Shown: piece after piece, positions 47,447-61,506 of the stretch
Numbering within the stretch: the stretch's first letter is position 1
Layout of the letters: every line of letters begins with the position of its first letter
Source: Paramecium pentaurelia
Lineage: Eukaryota > Ciliophora > Oligohymenophorea > Peniculida > Parameciidae
Length of the DNA stretch: 64,000 bases
Direction of reading: 5' to 3'
NCBI GenBank assembly: GCA_905183005.1
Contig: CAJJDO010000045.1
Coordinates: 186,001 to 250,000 of the forward strand
Made by a program: the position numbers and the translations under genes
Notes under the pieces: model-generated
The model's database searches: none
Told to the model about the DNA's origin: nothing
The model's input: only the letters and a program-made list of their open reading frames with translations

Positions 47447-47865
47447 AGATAATCTCTTTACTAGAAATGTGAGATTTGGTAATAGATGAATTATTTAATT
47501 TATAAATTTCCACATAATATTATATCTTAAGTTCATTTATAATAATAATAGATATTATTTTAATTTAAAATATTTCTAGATTATTTAATGTATAATTATA
47601 GCTTATTATAATTTTCTTTAATAGAAAAATAAGTTCCATAAGCAATAATTAATCCAATAAGGAAAATAATCTATTATTTTCAGTTGTATTCTAATCTTTA
47701 ACTTAATTTTAAAACATAATAAAATAAGAATTTGAATTTAATTGTTTAATTACTATAATAATATGATATTTTTTATGATTCTTAAATTCATAAATAAAAT
47801 AATCAATTATGAATTTAACATATCAAGTTAAAGTTTAAACAGAAAACGTCATTCTTAATCTGTTT
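47447..47865. other. Intergenic between convergent genes
   Basis: AT-rich; no coding frame, RNA gene or repeat recognised. Confidence 0.5.
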
Positions 47866-50800
47866 TCATGAATTTTATTACTTCAGTTTCTCTAGAAGTT
47901 AAGATCCTAAATGTTGATTTATTTTATTAATTGGACTATAATAATCTAAAAAATTAGAATATTAATACTTTTAATTTTCATTAATATTTTTTGAAACAGA
48001 GAATAGATGTTATTTCAATTTTTGAATGTTCAATTTCAACTTTTATTATTTCTAATTTATATCAATCAGTTTTTAATTTAAATTTTAAACAAACCTGGAA
48101 TTACTTTTTAGTAATTTACTAATTTTTAATAAAAGAGTAAGAAAATTAATTTTCTACATTTTATAGTTTAGGCTGATAATCTAATTAATAAATGGATAAC
48201 AAAGCTTTATAAACAACAGGATAATAATAGATTACAGAAAATAAGAATAAATTTGATTTGCTGTTTATTCACAAACATATATTGTTGCTGCCAAAAATAT
48301 TGCAATAGAGCAAAATTATCCAGTTTCTAAGTCAAGAGAATTTAGCTTTTAATTTATAAATGGCTTGATTTTAACAGTAAACAATTGATAAACCAACAAG
48401 CTTAGTCCAAGCAAAGATGCTTTTAATAGTATATTAGTTTCAAAATAGGTTAGTATTATAATTAGAATAGTCTTTTTCCATATTTTTATAAATTCCCAAT
48501 AATAACAGTGTTCAGCATATTCATTAAACATATAACATATATGTTTTCTAAATTTAATCACATCAAGTTTTTTTCTCATAATAAACATTAGAGCAAATAA
48601 AAATGTAGGTATAAAACATCCAACAAATCCTAATCCTGGTAGTATAAATCTATATATCCATGAATAATGTGATTGAGTATCAAACAAAAGGGATACATTG
48701 CCTTGAATATAATCAATATTTGATATTTATCTTCTTGCCAACAATGAAGAAAATCTAAATATTTTAATTATTATACTGTTTTATCAGCGCTGCAAAATTA
48801 GATACATAAAGATAAAGCCCAGTATTTGATAAAACACTATTAAAATTTTTGGTCTTAGTTGCTAGAGCTAGAATTTGAGACCCAATAAAAATGGTAATCA
48901 TTTGTAATATAATTAGTAATAGTGTTGCTATAATTCTAGAATAATTTAGTTAAATTTCTTATATATCTAATAGATAACAGTCTAAACTTGTAGCCATAAA
49001 ATTAGTTGGATTGCTAACTTGATCAACAAATCCAAAAGAAAATGAAAATTAAATATTAAAAGAAAAAATCAAAGAAAATATCCAAAGAAAATTTAAAAAC
49101 ATTTTTATTTAAATACTTTAATGGTCTAGAATGAAATAAAATAAATACCTTAATTCAACTTAAAGAGAATTTTGCTAACTTTTCTCCCTAATTTCAAAGA
49201 ATAAAATAATTGATTTGATTTATCAATACTTTTTAATGTTAAAAGAATTTAAAAGATAGACCTAACTATTTTTAAGACTATTACCAAAATGAAGCAACTA
49301 TAAATAAAAGTATGCTTTTTGAACTTTTTTAACATAGTTGGCAAGTTTAATTTTCGAAGTCTTTAAAGAATTACCCTTCCCCTCTAATATTATAATTATC
49401 ACACTCTTCGCACAATCCACCAATATATCCTTTAAGACATAAATTATTTCCTACTTCCCATCCTCCTTTGCAATATGTTTATTATTTAAAACATAGTTCA
49501 GTATAATCAGACAAATCATCTGGTCTCCAAAATCCTTCTAACAATTAAATTTTATTTGAAGTTATGTTTAAAAACTTTGTCTTATCAAATATAGAACATT
49601 TAGTTGCATTATATGTAACAGAATAAAAACCTTAACTTTGTTAACACATTTAACAGCCATTATTAACATAAAATTCTCCTAATTAACATTTAAGTGTTTT
49701 TGCTGTAAAAATGTATCTAAATTATTTCTAATTTAATTATGTTGAACAATTTATTTATACTAAAAGAAAATTATCTTTATTTTAATATGGGTCAAATGTG
49801 AAAGTAAGTTATTCCAAATTAAATATATTTTTTTCTTAATTATATGATAAAATCTCAATAGGTTTAATATTTTCAATTGATTGATTACTTTGTATATGAG
49901 TAAATAATTAAAAATTACAAGTAAAATTAATAAAATTAGAAACTTTTTCATTAATACTATTTTGGAAGAACAAAGAGAAATCAAAAATATATTACAAAAA
50001 TCCTTAACTTTTTGGATTAAACAATTTAAAGTTAGAAATCACTTGATTACTAGGTAAATAAAGATAATTTGTATTTATTAATAAACCTTATTCTATTATT
50101 TTATAATTATGCAATGTTAAATTATTTGTAGTCAAGTTTTCAGATATTTCTTAAGTAGAAACCATTTCATATTAATTTATTGATAAGGCTAAATGATGTG
50201 GCATTTCTACAATATTATCTGTTAATTTTTCAGCAGAATTTAATACAATTAATGAATTTACAACATTATTTTTATTAATTTGATTATTTCCATTAAAATA
50301 TATTCCTCCTCCTTGTTAAGCTTTATTCCTTAATATAAATGAATTAATAATTCTAAAATTGTTACTGCAATTCTCCATATAAATGGCACCACCTTATAAT
50401 TATGCAATATTTTCAATAAATTAACTATTTTAAATGTCTATTATCACATTTTTACCATATATTGCAGAACCAAATGTGCCATTATTAAATAAAAATTTAG
50501 AATTTATTAATCTAATCTTTTTTTCTAAGTTTTTTTTTGCAACAAATTTGATACAGCCAAATTCATTTATGTTATTTGAAATGAAATTAAATTCTGTAAG
50601 TCTTAATTCTTAAAATTCTTATAGATCAAAATAAATTAATCCATTAAGTTTTTCTGAATAATTGTTATAATTGATGAAAAAGTTTCTAAGATGAATAACA
50701 TTTTCGCTTGAAACACTTGATATAGATATTAAAGATCCAGTTGATAATGAATTTTCATTTAAATATTCCAAAACTGATTAAAAGGAAAAAGTTTATATAA

Positions 50801-53800
50801 TTTATGTTATTGTAGTACTTTTTTATATAGTACATTTATCAGCAGTATATTTGTTCTCAAATTCTTTTTCAGTATTTATCTACTCATTACTTTTTTTCAA
50901 TAATGTCGTATTACTAATTGAAATTGCTTCTAGAAAAATAGTAGATTTTTAGATTTTAGTTTAAATAAACTAAAAAATATTAAATGAATAAAAAGTTTAA
51001 GCTGAATATATTTTGCAATTTTCAATTTATATTTTTTATGAATCTTAAATTTTTAAAATAGGTGATATAAATGCTCCTTCACAAAGGAGCCCTTTAATAA
51101 TTAGCTAGCATTCATTTAAATTTATTATTGCATTATCAATAAGAACTTTATTTATTTCACTTAAACTAATTGGATCAATTTTTTTGAAATATTCTAACCA
51201 ATCAATTTAAGATTAATAAATAGATAAATTTTAGATTAATACTAAATTCTAATTCAACTTTTATTAAGAGAATTCAATTTTCATAAATTGATTAATTAAT
51301 GATAAGCAATTTTCTAATATCACATTCTGAATATCAATATTATTATATTTTTGAGATGGAGTGATGAACATTATTGAAGAACTTAATCTATTAAAGACAT
51401 TTTTAAATATAACATTACAAATTTTCAAATTTAATAAGCTATTCTTTGAGAAAATACTAATAGATCCTTATGTTTCAGTTTATGACAAAAGATCAACTTC
51501 AGCTTAGTTTATAGAGAGTGAATCAAACTAAACAACTCCTTAACCTTATGTTTTAATATCAAAAATTGAACTGCTTTAAGATAATATCTAGGTAAAAAGG
51601 CCTAAAGTAATAATTATATTTGAAGATGTTATTGAAATCATTCCTCCTTTATTTAAGAATTTAAATATAGATTACATAATTAATGTTGTTTAAGCTTAAG
51701 TCTATTAATTTTACAGAGGAAGATCATAATATTTATTCCAAATTGTTGAATTTAAAGAGTTATGATTATTTATTGAAATATTTTTTATTTAAACAGAATT
51801 TGAATTGATGTAAATAAAGGAATTCGAAGAATTAGTTACTGCATTTGATTAACATGTTAGATTATTTATAAATACAGAGCTTTATTAGGAATTAATAAAT
51901 AAAAGTCCAGCTGAAGTTTATGATGGATCATCATTTTATTCATTAAAGAAATCTTCCTAAAAATGAATATTTTCTAAAAAGATTTCTTAAAATTTTTCAG
52001 AATATATGGATATTTATGAAATTATGATACCTAAATTTTATTTAAGCAATATATTTCCTTCAAATATAGCATCTTTAATTTCAATTACTTCTTTAATATT
52101 AGGTGAATACAAAATATTTGAAAGAATATGTACCAAACTATTATCTATGCTTAATTAATTTTTAATTCTAATTTTTTGAATTAAAAGTTTAGAAAATCCT
52201 GAAATATAAAATAATTATGGATTTTATTCTTTTTATTCAAAACATTCAGAAGATAAAGGTACTTTATAATTTTATAAATCATTTAAGTAACTAATATCTT
52301 CAATTATAATAGATGATATCTCAAATAATTTAAAATTATTGAGATTGTTTGAATTAATAATTAAGCAGTTTTTAATTATTATTTAATAACAATTTAAATT
52401 AAAGAGATATACTCCTTAGTCAATTAATTTATAATTATCTTTTAAATAAAGATTAGTAAATTAAAATTTACTAAAACCATTATTAGTAAATAATTTTGTA
52501 TTTATTAGAGATGAAGTTTAAAAGCCATTTGAGTAAACATCTACATTTTCAAGTATAATAGTATTAGATAAACCTTCAATTTCAGAAATGAAAGCAAATA
52601 ATGATTTAATAAATATGTTTTCAAATAACCATATATCTTAAAGAACAAGATTGTAGCTTAAGTCTAAAAAAGTTGAATTAGTAATATTATTTCTATAAAG
52701 TTATATTTTGTGAAGATTTATTTAAATCTTATTTGATGGTGCAATTAAGCTTGAACTTATAAATATATTATAGGCTAAACTTAAAGTTGTAATATCTAAT
52801 TATGATAATGGATTTGGAGAATTTTAATTAATTGAAAATAATGTAGAATTATAAAATTTGCAATCTTATATGTAAACTTTAGTAATCTTAATTTTCTGTT
52901 ATAAATTTGTAAATGCAAATAAAACACTATTATTAAAGACTGAACTTAATATTGATAAATTGTAAATAGATATATGGCTTTCTGGATTAATAGAAATGTA
53001 ATCAAAAAAAGAAGAATTCTAAAGGTTTAAACCTATAATCTAAAGACTTTCTATTATTAAATCTCCCCATTTGGCTTAATTTATTGAATATTTTTAAATT
53101 TCATTTAAAGCTCCATATATAATTACATTATTCAATATTAAGTTAACTTAGTTTTAATTATTTTCAAATCTCAAATATGACACATCTTTTATTTCTAATG
53201 ACATTTTAAAAATTTCAACAGTATTAAAATTAATCATAGCAATTGGCTTATAAAAACCACTTCTTTATAAACCTTCTATTTTAAGATAAACTTCTTAAAG
53301 TGTATAAATCTTTTTTTTAAGATCATTGTATATTTAAACTTCACTTGGTAGAGTACAAACAGTTCCAGTTTTAATATTAATTCTCATCCAAACAATTATT
53401 TTTTAAACTCCTAACTTATTACAATAGTTAATATTTATATTATTCTGATAAAATTAATAATCATATTATCTTAATAAAGGTTATATATTATTACAATTAA
53501 CATCAAACTAATTTATTTATTAATAAATACTTGATATTAAATAGTATCAGTACAAACTGATTCATAACAATACTTAGCAATACCAATTTAAGGATCAATC
53601 ACTATATTATCATCTGGAGCTTTTTATAAACATTTAAAAGTATAATAAGCTGTTTCATCTGTCAAAATAAAATATGGATTAATCATCTAAAATTATTTAT
53701 ATTGATACTTTTATTTCTTATTCAGTTCTGGTTTAACAAACTGAACATAATTAAGGACATTTTAAACATTTACCTTATTCACTGGATCTTACTGGTAATT

Positions 53801-56566
53801 TAGAATAATCTAAAGGACATTCAGTACAATAATATTTATATGGTTAATCATCTGTTATTTCACATGATAAACAATTAGAATCACAATATTTAATACAATT
53901 ACTAAAAGGATCAGGCTTAAAACCTTATTAACATTCAAATGGCAAGTCAACTATATATCTTTCTACGTTTGATTTTGGATACATATATTGATTAGGTAAA
54001 AATTGAATTAAAAAGCTTTAAATTAATTGCACCCATTCATCTTTTAGCAAATAATCACCTTCAATACATATTTTAGCATTGTCAATAGAACATTTATAAC
54101 ATTATCCTGATGTTAATGAAGATGAATAACCATCTTCACATAAAATACATTTAATAACTTTTTAAGGAGTTTATAAACATTATTTACAATTTGGAATATA
54201 TTTTTAACAATTGATAATTTCAGGAGCAACATTAAAATCTTCTATTTTTGATAAAGTACAAATTTCTTATCCTTATAAATTAATATAAGATCTTATACAA
54301 TTATCTATTTTCGGTTTTTCATATTTACATATACCTAAAGTAAAGTCAAAAATAAAATTATCTTTGCATAAAGCACAACCTACTTAATGATATTCATCTA
54401 TATTAAAAGATGTAAAACTTCTATATAAAGTACATTTTGTTAAATCATTACTTAAATACTCAAAACAATATTGACAATTTTTTATATTACATAAATTACA
54501 TTATTTAGTTGAAGTATAATAATAAGGAGTTAAGCATTTATTAAAAGTAATTTTTCCCAACATAGATGTGTAGACACAAATTCCATCTCTAAGTTCTGAA
54601 GAATAATCACAAGCTAAGCATACTTGTCTTGTAGCTGTAACCAAACAAGAAATACAGTTGGCTAAAGAGCAGTAATAACATTCTTTCTCACTTCTCCAAA
54701 CAGATTCTACAGATTAAGTATAAAAACAAAGGCTTTTAAAATTAATTGATGCCATTTCAAAATCATCTTTAATTTCTTCATCAATTATCTTTGAATCTGA
54801 ATAATATCTTAATTATAGATCACTACCATCAAAGATATAGTTATATTAAGAAGTTTTCTAAAATTATGACACACGTCCTTAGATATTATTATATAGAGTT
54901 GTTAAACAAAAAGAATTGGTTGCCCAAGTTTAAGGTTAATAAACGCATTCTAGACAAGTGATTGTTGTACTAGTTATTAATGAAGGACTAATTTTAATTA
55001 TATAAATTACCATTTGATACAATTTCCATCATATTAAAAGTATCCTTAAAGACATTTCTAATCTTTTGGATCCTCTTTAACAAGGACAAGATTATAATTT
55101 TAATAATCTTTGCAATTTACATCATCAACTCTATGATATGGACATATGCAAGACTTTTATTCTGCAATATAAATACGATTTGAATCTTCAGGGCAAGATA
55201 AACAATCTGTACTAGTAGGACCATCACATTATAAACAACTTTAATGACATTCCATTTGAGGTAAGAAAATAAATTCAAGACAGTTGAAAAAGTAGGAATT
55301 TAAAAATTTAACTGATAGGTAATCATAAGCTGATTATTGTACATTTCCATATTATAATTTAAATTTGACAATATTAAATTAATGTACTATCTATTCATAT
55401 TTATATTCATATTGATTCAAACCTTCATAAAAAATGATTGATATCTTCAATTCATTATTGTTTAATATCACTAAGACATATTACCAAAGTTTGATATTAT
55501 TTTAAAGATCAAATTCTTTTGTAATTAAAAATGGATCATCATCAAAATTAATTGAAATAATAGGAAAAGTATAACTATAACTATTTATAATCAATTAATT
55601 TTTTTATGGTGTAAATTTATAGAATAATTAAAAGGTAGCTAAATTATTATGAACCAATTTAGGATTTTCAAAATTAGCAGATAATTTTAGTATTTAGTAT
55701 ACAAATTGTTGTGAAGATTAATATATATTTTGAATTCTAATCCAAGTTGATAACAAATATGAATCACAATTAGTATTTTAAGAAGGATATATAAAATTAT
55801 CTAGCCAAGATAACTCTTGATCAGGTACACCTATTTGCCAATTATAATTGCATTAGCAATCTACTCTAAACTAAATTCCACTTATTGCAATAGCAGCAGC
55901 ATTTCTTAAGATTGACATAGTTCCACTTGATAATGGATATAAATAAAATTTCCCTGGGAAATATGAAAATTTAGATATATCTTTTAAAATCTAATTAGTA
56001 TTTGATTATGATATTTATAAACCTCCTCCAAAAGTTAGAACTAATTTAGTGTCTTTATAAGGAAAATAAAAATCTTCTTGAATATGATATAATTTTATTT
56101 CAGGATATTGAATAACTAATAATTCAAACCTTTTTCTTAATGGCCACTAAGTAATTTCAAAATAATTCCAAACATTTTCATATTTTAAATTATCAAATTA
56201 TACTTCAAATAAATGCCAGTTTTCATCTATAGTAATGAATTAAATCCTTCTTATTATCGTTTAAGTTTCATAGTTGAGACAATCGTAAACAATTAGATTT
56301 AAATCATTTGTCTATTGTTAAGCAGCATTATGTAGATGAAAACAATTACTATCTAATATTCCTATTATTCCTACTTGACCTATTGTTCCTAGCGGAGTAT
56401 ATCTGCTCCATAATCCATAGGCAAAATATGAATCTGTTCCATAATTGTTAAGGTTTAATTCTAATTAGTATGTTTATATTTAAGATTCTTCATTCAAACT
56501 AAAGATGTAATATGCAGACATTAAGAAGAATCTCTAGATTAATAAAATAAAAGTCATCATTATCAT
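47866..56566 (-). CDS. Giant Cys-rich multi-pass membrane protein, about 2,850 aa
   Basis: ATG 56566 (MIMMTFILLIQRFFLMSAYY, a signal peptide) to TGA 47868-47866. The first about 430 residues are beta-rich and resemble a lectin/LamG-like sandwich. Next is a furin-like Cys-rich region (for example CHQSCLQCDGPTSTDCLSCP, about 55.3-53.5 kb). Then from about 53.4 to 50.0 kb come many short Ile/Asn/Ser-rich repeats with NxxIxN patterns, like a right-handed parallel beta-helix, followed by a second Cys-rich block (CLKGYIGGLCEECDNYN). The end has several hydrophobic helices (IIATLLLIILQMITIFIG, FILPGLGFVGCFIPTFLFAL) and a basic coiled cytosolic tail. Introns near 48759-48780 and 49110-49180 connect these parts, so it is one gene. 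Architecture fits a family of large ciliate surface proteins; function unknown. Confidence 0.7.
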
Positions 56567-56736
56567 TTGTATTTTTAATAATAAATTATTTAAATTTTTG
56601 ATACTAAAGATTATTAGTATCATGTAAAAATTGCTATGATTAATTTCATTCTTATACACAATTAATTAATCTTTTATCCATCTCAATAATAAATTTATTT
56701 TTTAATATTTAAATTTCAAATATTTTAGATATCAAA

Positions 56737-58356
56737 TCAATCAATAACAAATTCAACTTTTTTGTTTAATCCTTCTTACTCATTTGGTTCTTCATCAATA
56801 AGGATTTCTGTTTATTTCTCAGTTGTTATTTTGAATTTTTCTTAATTTTTTATTGGCAAAATTTCTGTTTCTTTTAATTCTTTTATTTCCTACTATGTTC
56901 TTACTCTCTCTTTTTGTTGATGCTACAATGGATTCTTAAATCTAAATATTTTATCTTCCATTTTTGTAGAACTAAATTATATTTGTACTTAATCAGCCAG
57001 ATGTTGTAACCAAAGTACAGCTAAGAATTTTTCTTCAATTGATTTAATGATTAATCTATTGTCTAAATCTAATTTAAACAATTCATTTAATTTTTTTTCT
57101 CTAATTGCTATGTTATCGTTCTCATCTTCATCATCCCATATAATACGAGATAGAGAAACAATATTTATTTCAGAATTAAGATAATTCTTAAGAGAATTTA
57201 CTAAATCTTCTACTTTTATTATAGAAAAATCAACTTTTGAATATATTTAATTCTTAAAACAAGAATTGCATAATTTATTAGGTCTAGCAGCTTTAACAGC
57301 TAAAATTCTATCCTTTTTACCTGTTTAAATATAGGAAGCAGCATTAAGATCTTAAAAATATTTGACTTTATCATAATTTTCAATAAAACTTAACAATTTC
57401 TATATTTCTAATGCAGCTACAATAGAGTTTGTTGATGCAATTGCATGAATAATATTGCCACTAATAGATTTAATTTATTAGTAATCATATTATTCAATAT
57501 TAAAATTTCTACATCTCAATGCAGTACTAGCATAAATGAATAACACATGAAGATCATCATCCTTATCATATTATAATTATCCCAAATGATTTAATTCATC
57601 ATATGCATAAAACCACATACCTTATAATTCTTCAAGAGATTCTTTCCTTTCTGCAAAATGATACTTCTTAATAAGTTCATGTTCAACTATGTCAATAGAA
57701 TTAGGCATCTCTTCTCCTTTAAAGAATTTATTGAAGACTGAATTTGGTTAACTCTTATCAAATCCCTCAACCTCCAAAATACCAACCTCACCTGAAAATA
57801 ATTAAGTAAATAGATATTTTGACCAAATTACACAATGAGTACAAGTACTAGGTTAAGAACGAATGGTGCATGCTGGATATTATTTCTGAGTTGTAGAAAT
57901 AGGATAACAATCATAACATACTGTTCCTTCATAATAGGCATTTGCTTAGCCTTTAAATCCCATTGATCCAGCATCTACTATGAATATTCCTAATGCCTAA
58001 CAAACTTTATTAACATAAGATCTAGTTTCTGCATTATCTAATGCCATAATCACAGCATCAAATTATCTAAAAAAATCCATAGTATAACCAGGAGTGTTTA
58101 TTGCAGCAAAATGAGCAATAATATTTAATTATGGTGCCATCTTTTTCATTGTCTAAGCTGCAACAAGAGATTTTGATTAACCTCTATGTTCTAATCGAAA
58201 TAGGAATTATCGATTAAGATTGCTAACTTCAATGGTATCCATATCTATGATATGAAATTCTTGGAAAGTGAATTTGCTGACAATTTTCAATATTTCACAT
58301 CCAATACCACCTACACCAACCATAAGTATGCGAATATTTGGATAATTATAATTCAT
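56737..58356 (-). CDS. UBA2: SUMO-activating enzyme subunit 2 (UBA2), 539 aa
   Basis: Activates SUMO as the catalytic half of the E1 heterodimer. ATG 58356 to TGA 56739-56737, one uninterrupted frame of 540 codons. Adenylation domain: ILMVGVGGIGCEILKIVSK, FHIIDMDTIEVSNLNRQFLF, ALDNAETRSYVNK. Zinc ligands: CYDCYP and later KLCNSC. Active-site Cys lies in YPACTIRSQPSTCTHCVIW, which follows the UBA2 signature (PGCTIRNTPSEPIHCIVW) and not UBA1 or UBA3. A ubiquitin-fold-like region follows, and the C-terminus is Glu/Lys-rich and shorter than in animals. The partner AOS1/SAE1 is not in this window. Confidence 0.93.
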
Positions 58357-58478
58357 TTTAATTAATTAATTTTTTTTTACTTTATATTCTAGATTTAAAT
58401 AGGATTATCAATTAATAGTAGATAGAATTTATAAATATATAAATAAATCAAATATTATTGTATATTATTAAATCATAT

Positions 58479-60457
58479 TCATAAAATCTTTATAGCTATA
58501 ATTTTGATATCATTAAGTGGTTTATCGAAATCATCTGTTTCTACTTCACTTATTTAAACAACAATATTCATTCCTTTATAGACTCTTCCTAAAATTGTAT
58601 GCTAAAATAATTAAAATAATTTTTATACTTTATCATCTAACCAAGGAGTAGGACAAACAGTTATAAAAAATTAACTTGCATTTGTATTTGGACCTGCATT
58701 AGCCATACTAACAGTAAATGGTTTATCATGTCTTAATTCTGGATGAAATTCATCTTAAAATTCTCCTCCCCAAATAGATTCTCCTCCTGTTCCATTTCCT
58801 TTTGGACAACCAGTCTATATCATAAATCCTTATTAAACTCGATGAAATATTAATCCATCATAATAACCATTTTTAGAATGTTATATAAAATTTTCAACTG
58901 TTTTTGGTGCTTCATTTGGAAATAAATTAATATAGATTTCACCATATGTTGTTTAAATTATAGCTTAACAACCAGATAAAGTCTAATTATTATAAATAAA
59001 TATACTTTATTTTTATTATCAGACATCACACTAATACTTTATTAAATAAGATTTAATGGTTCATTCAATACATCTCTAGCTACAGCCCATGGTTTATCTG
59101 CTAAATCTTCAGGAATTCTACGAGAGAATACATAAAATTTGTTTGATTTATGAGCACTTATATATAAACTTGGATCAGTTTCTTTTCTATTTAAAGAACT
59201 ATGAGATTATTCATTTTAAGTATTTTTCATTGAAGGACCTTAATATAATGCAACTCTCATAAATCTTTAACTACTTTCCATCTTCCCTAATAGTTTTACA
59301 AGTTCTCCTGTCTTTATATAAATAAATTTAATTCCAATAAATGTAGGATATATCAATATTTAATCTGTTTCATCAAAACACATAGTAATTTATTTTAATT
59401 ATTCAGGTTATTTATCTATATCTTTTTCAATTAATAATCTTCTTTCAAAATCTTATTATTCTATATGTAATAGAGGATAAGTTGCTTAATCATTTTATCT
59501 ATTTGTAATAGCTTCCATTGATTCATCCAATATAAGTATAATCTTTCCTGTTTGTATATTAAATACTCTTAATTTCTTGTCTGAAACATACAATACAACT
59601 AATTTCTAAGTATTACTCAAACACAATCCAAAACATTATAATTTATGTTGCATTAATTCATATAAATCAGTACCCAATTTGCTAGAGTAATTAATTTTAA
59701 ATTAAGGTTTTGCATATGCTTATTTTGGAAAATCCTAAGAAATAGGATCCCATATTTCCATTCTACCACTTGTATCAATTGTTAACATAAATTGAAAATT
59801 ACTTAAATATTTCATTTGTTTAACAGGTTGACTATGTAATTTTACCATTCTCAATATTTTACCACTTTCAGTAACATAAATATCTCCACTATTACCATCG
59901 CTGATTAATAATAATTATTATTGTACATCCGCTGTATCAACAAACTCACATCCATATGGTTAAAATGGAAGCTTTATCATATCTAATAAATCTTAATTCA
60001 AAATATCAAAAATCTTGATTGTTCGATCAGCTGGAGAAACACTTGCCATCTTGTCATGTCCATCAGTTAATGTTGCACAAGTGACAATTCCTGTATGTGC
60101 TCTAAAATGCTTAATGAATTCAATCAATCTAAACACTTTCCTCCACATTTTTATATGTCCATCTGTAGACACTGTTATAATTATATGAGACTTAAATGCA
60201 GATAATACAATGTTAATATTCTCTCTATGCATTAATGATCTTTCATATAATTCACTCTGAGGTAAATTGTCCAAAATAATATCCAATATAGTTTATTATG
60301 GCTTTACAGCATCAGGACCTACCGTCTCAGAAGTTTATACAGGTTATATCACTTTAGGCTAAGTAATTACTTTTTTTGGTTTGACTATTTTTTTCTTCAC
60401 TTAAACAAAATTGAATTCCTCTATTTCCTCAGCTCCTTCTATTTTTTAATAATTCAT
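58479..60457 (-). CDS. PPWD1: WD40-repeat peptidyl-prolyl isomerase (PPWD1-like), 642 aa
   Basis: ATG 60457 to TGA 58481-58479; introns 58983-59005 (23 nt) and 58602-58628 (27 nt). Length equals human PPWD1 (about 646). The N-terminal two thirds are WD repeats: SHIIITVSTDGHIKMWRK, FRAHTGIVTCATLTDGHDKM, SVSPADRTIKIFDI and FMLTIDTSGRMEIWD. The C-terminal cyclophilin domain starts at TTYGEIYINLFPNEAPKTVE and keeps FHRVQQGFMIQTGCP (catalytic Arg), GGESIWGGEF, and SQFFITVCPTPWLDDK; the usual Trp of the cyclosporin pocket is in PWLDD. Nuclear, spliceosome-associated in other eukaryotes. It is only 122 bp from UBA2 on the same strand. Confidence 0.93.
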
Positions 60458-60974
60458 AATATATATTAAAAATGCAGTATCTAACTAATATTTAATTATC
60501 TTATATTCTATAATATATGTATATATTTTAACAATAGTTTAATATTAATATTTCCAAAGTGTTTCTACCTTCTAAAAACACAAACCTTATTTTAGTAATA
60601 ATCCTATAAATATTATAATTTATTTAGGAAATTAATAAATAATCTGTAAAATATAGATAGTAATTAGATATGTAGGAAATTCAAAATCTCATATTAAAAA
60701 ATTGTAAATAGTTATCATTTAATTGTTCTTTGATTTATGATTAACATATACATAGTAATTATTAAATGAATATACTGATTTAATTTTCATATTATCAGAA
60801 TAAGAGTGTGATTGAGTACATTTATTAATAAGAATCCAAATATTTATAACAAATCCTATCTATAAACTAAGAAACACAATTGGATATCCTTTTCATTTAT
60901 AAAAGAAATATTATGGATTTCATAAAAAGAGGTATGTAGATTATATATAATTTATGTTTTATAAAGAATCACAA
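60458..60974. other. Intergenic
   Basis: AT-rich spacer upstream of the PPWD1-like gene; no coding frame or structured element recognised. Confidence 0.5.
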
Positions 60975-61459
60975 TCAATACTGAGTTCTTCTATATGATG
61001 ATGTGACTGTTTATGATGTTTATTAGATTCCACTTTAACGAGGAGCTTCTGAAGCTCTTAAATTTGTTGGAGTTTAATTGGTCAAATATCTAATGCATAA
61101 ATCTTCTAGGTCTTGATATGTGATTTTCCCATCTTAATTTCTATCCAAAACCCTAAATTGTAATATATCAATTTTGAACTTATAAAATGAATCAATGTCT
61201 CCTCTGGCTGGTGAAAAGATTCTATTGAATGATTTATAAACATCAACAATCATTGGTACGACCTCTACATTATCAATCTATCCATTTCTGTCTCTATCAT
61301 AAGTATCAAAGAGTCTTCTAGCAACAGCCTAGTTTCAAATAATAAAAAAACCTTAGCTCCTTCAACGTCGGTTAAACCCAAATTGAGTGGTTTTTAATCT
61401 TATCCACTAACTACTTAAGTTCTGACAACTGACTCGTAATTGTTTGTGTATTATTACAT
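60975..61459 (-). CDS. EF-hand calcium-binding protein, 153 aa
   Basis: ATG 61459 (MQQYTNNYESVVRTQ) to TGA 60977-60975, with a 23-nt intron at 61329-61351 that has a GTTTT start. Two good EF-hand loops: DTYDRDRNGQIDNVEV and DRNQDGKITYQDLE, each with Asp/Asn at the calcium positions and Glu at position 12. They are about 55 residues apart. The C-terminal 35 residues are Ser/Thr/Gln-rich (SGIQQTSQTVTSS). Calmodulin-like sensors of this kind are numerous in ciliates; partner unknown. Confidence 0.82.
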
Positions 61460-61506
61460 TACTTAAGATTTAAATTAAATATAATAACGAGTTCATATCA
61501 AAACAT

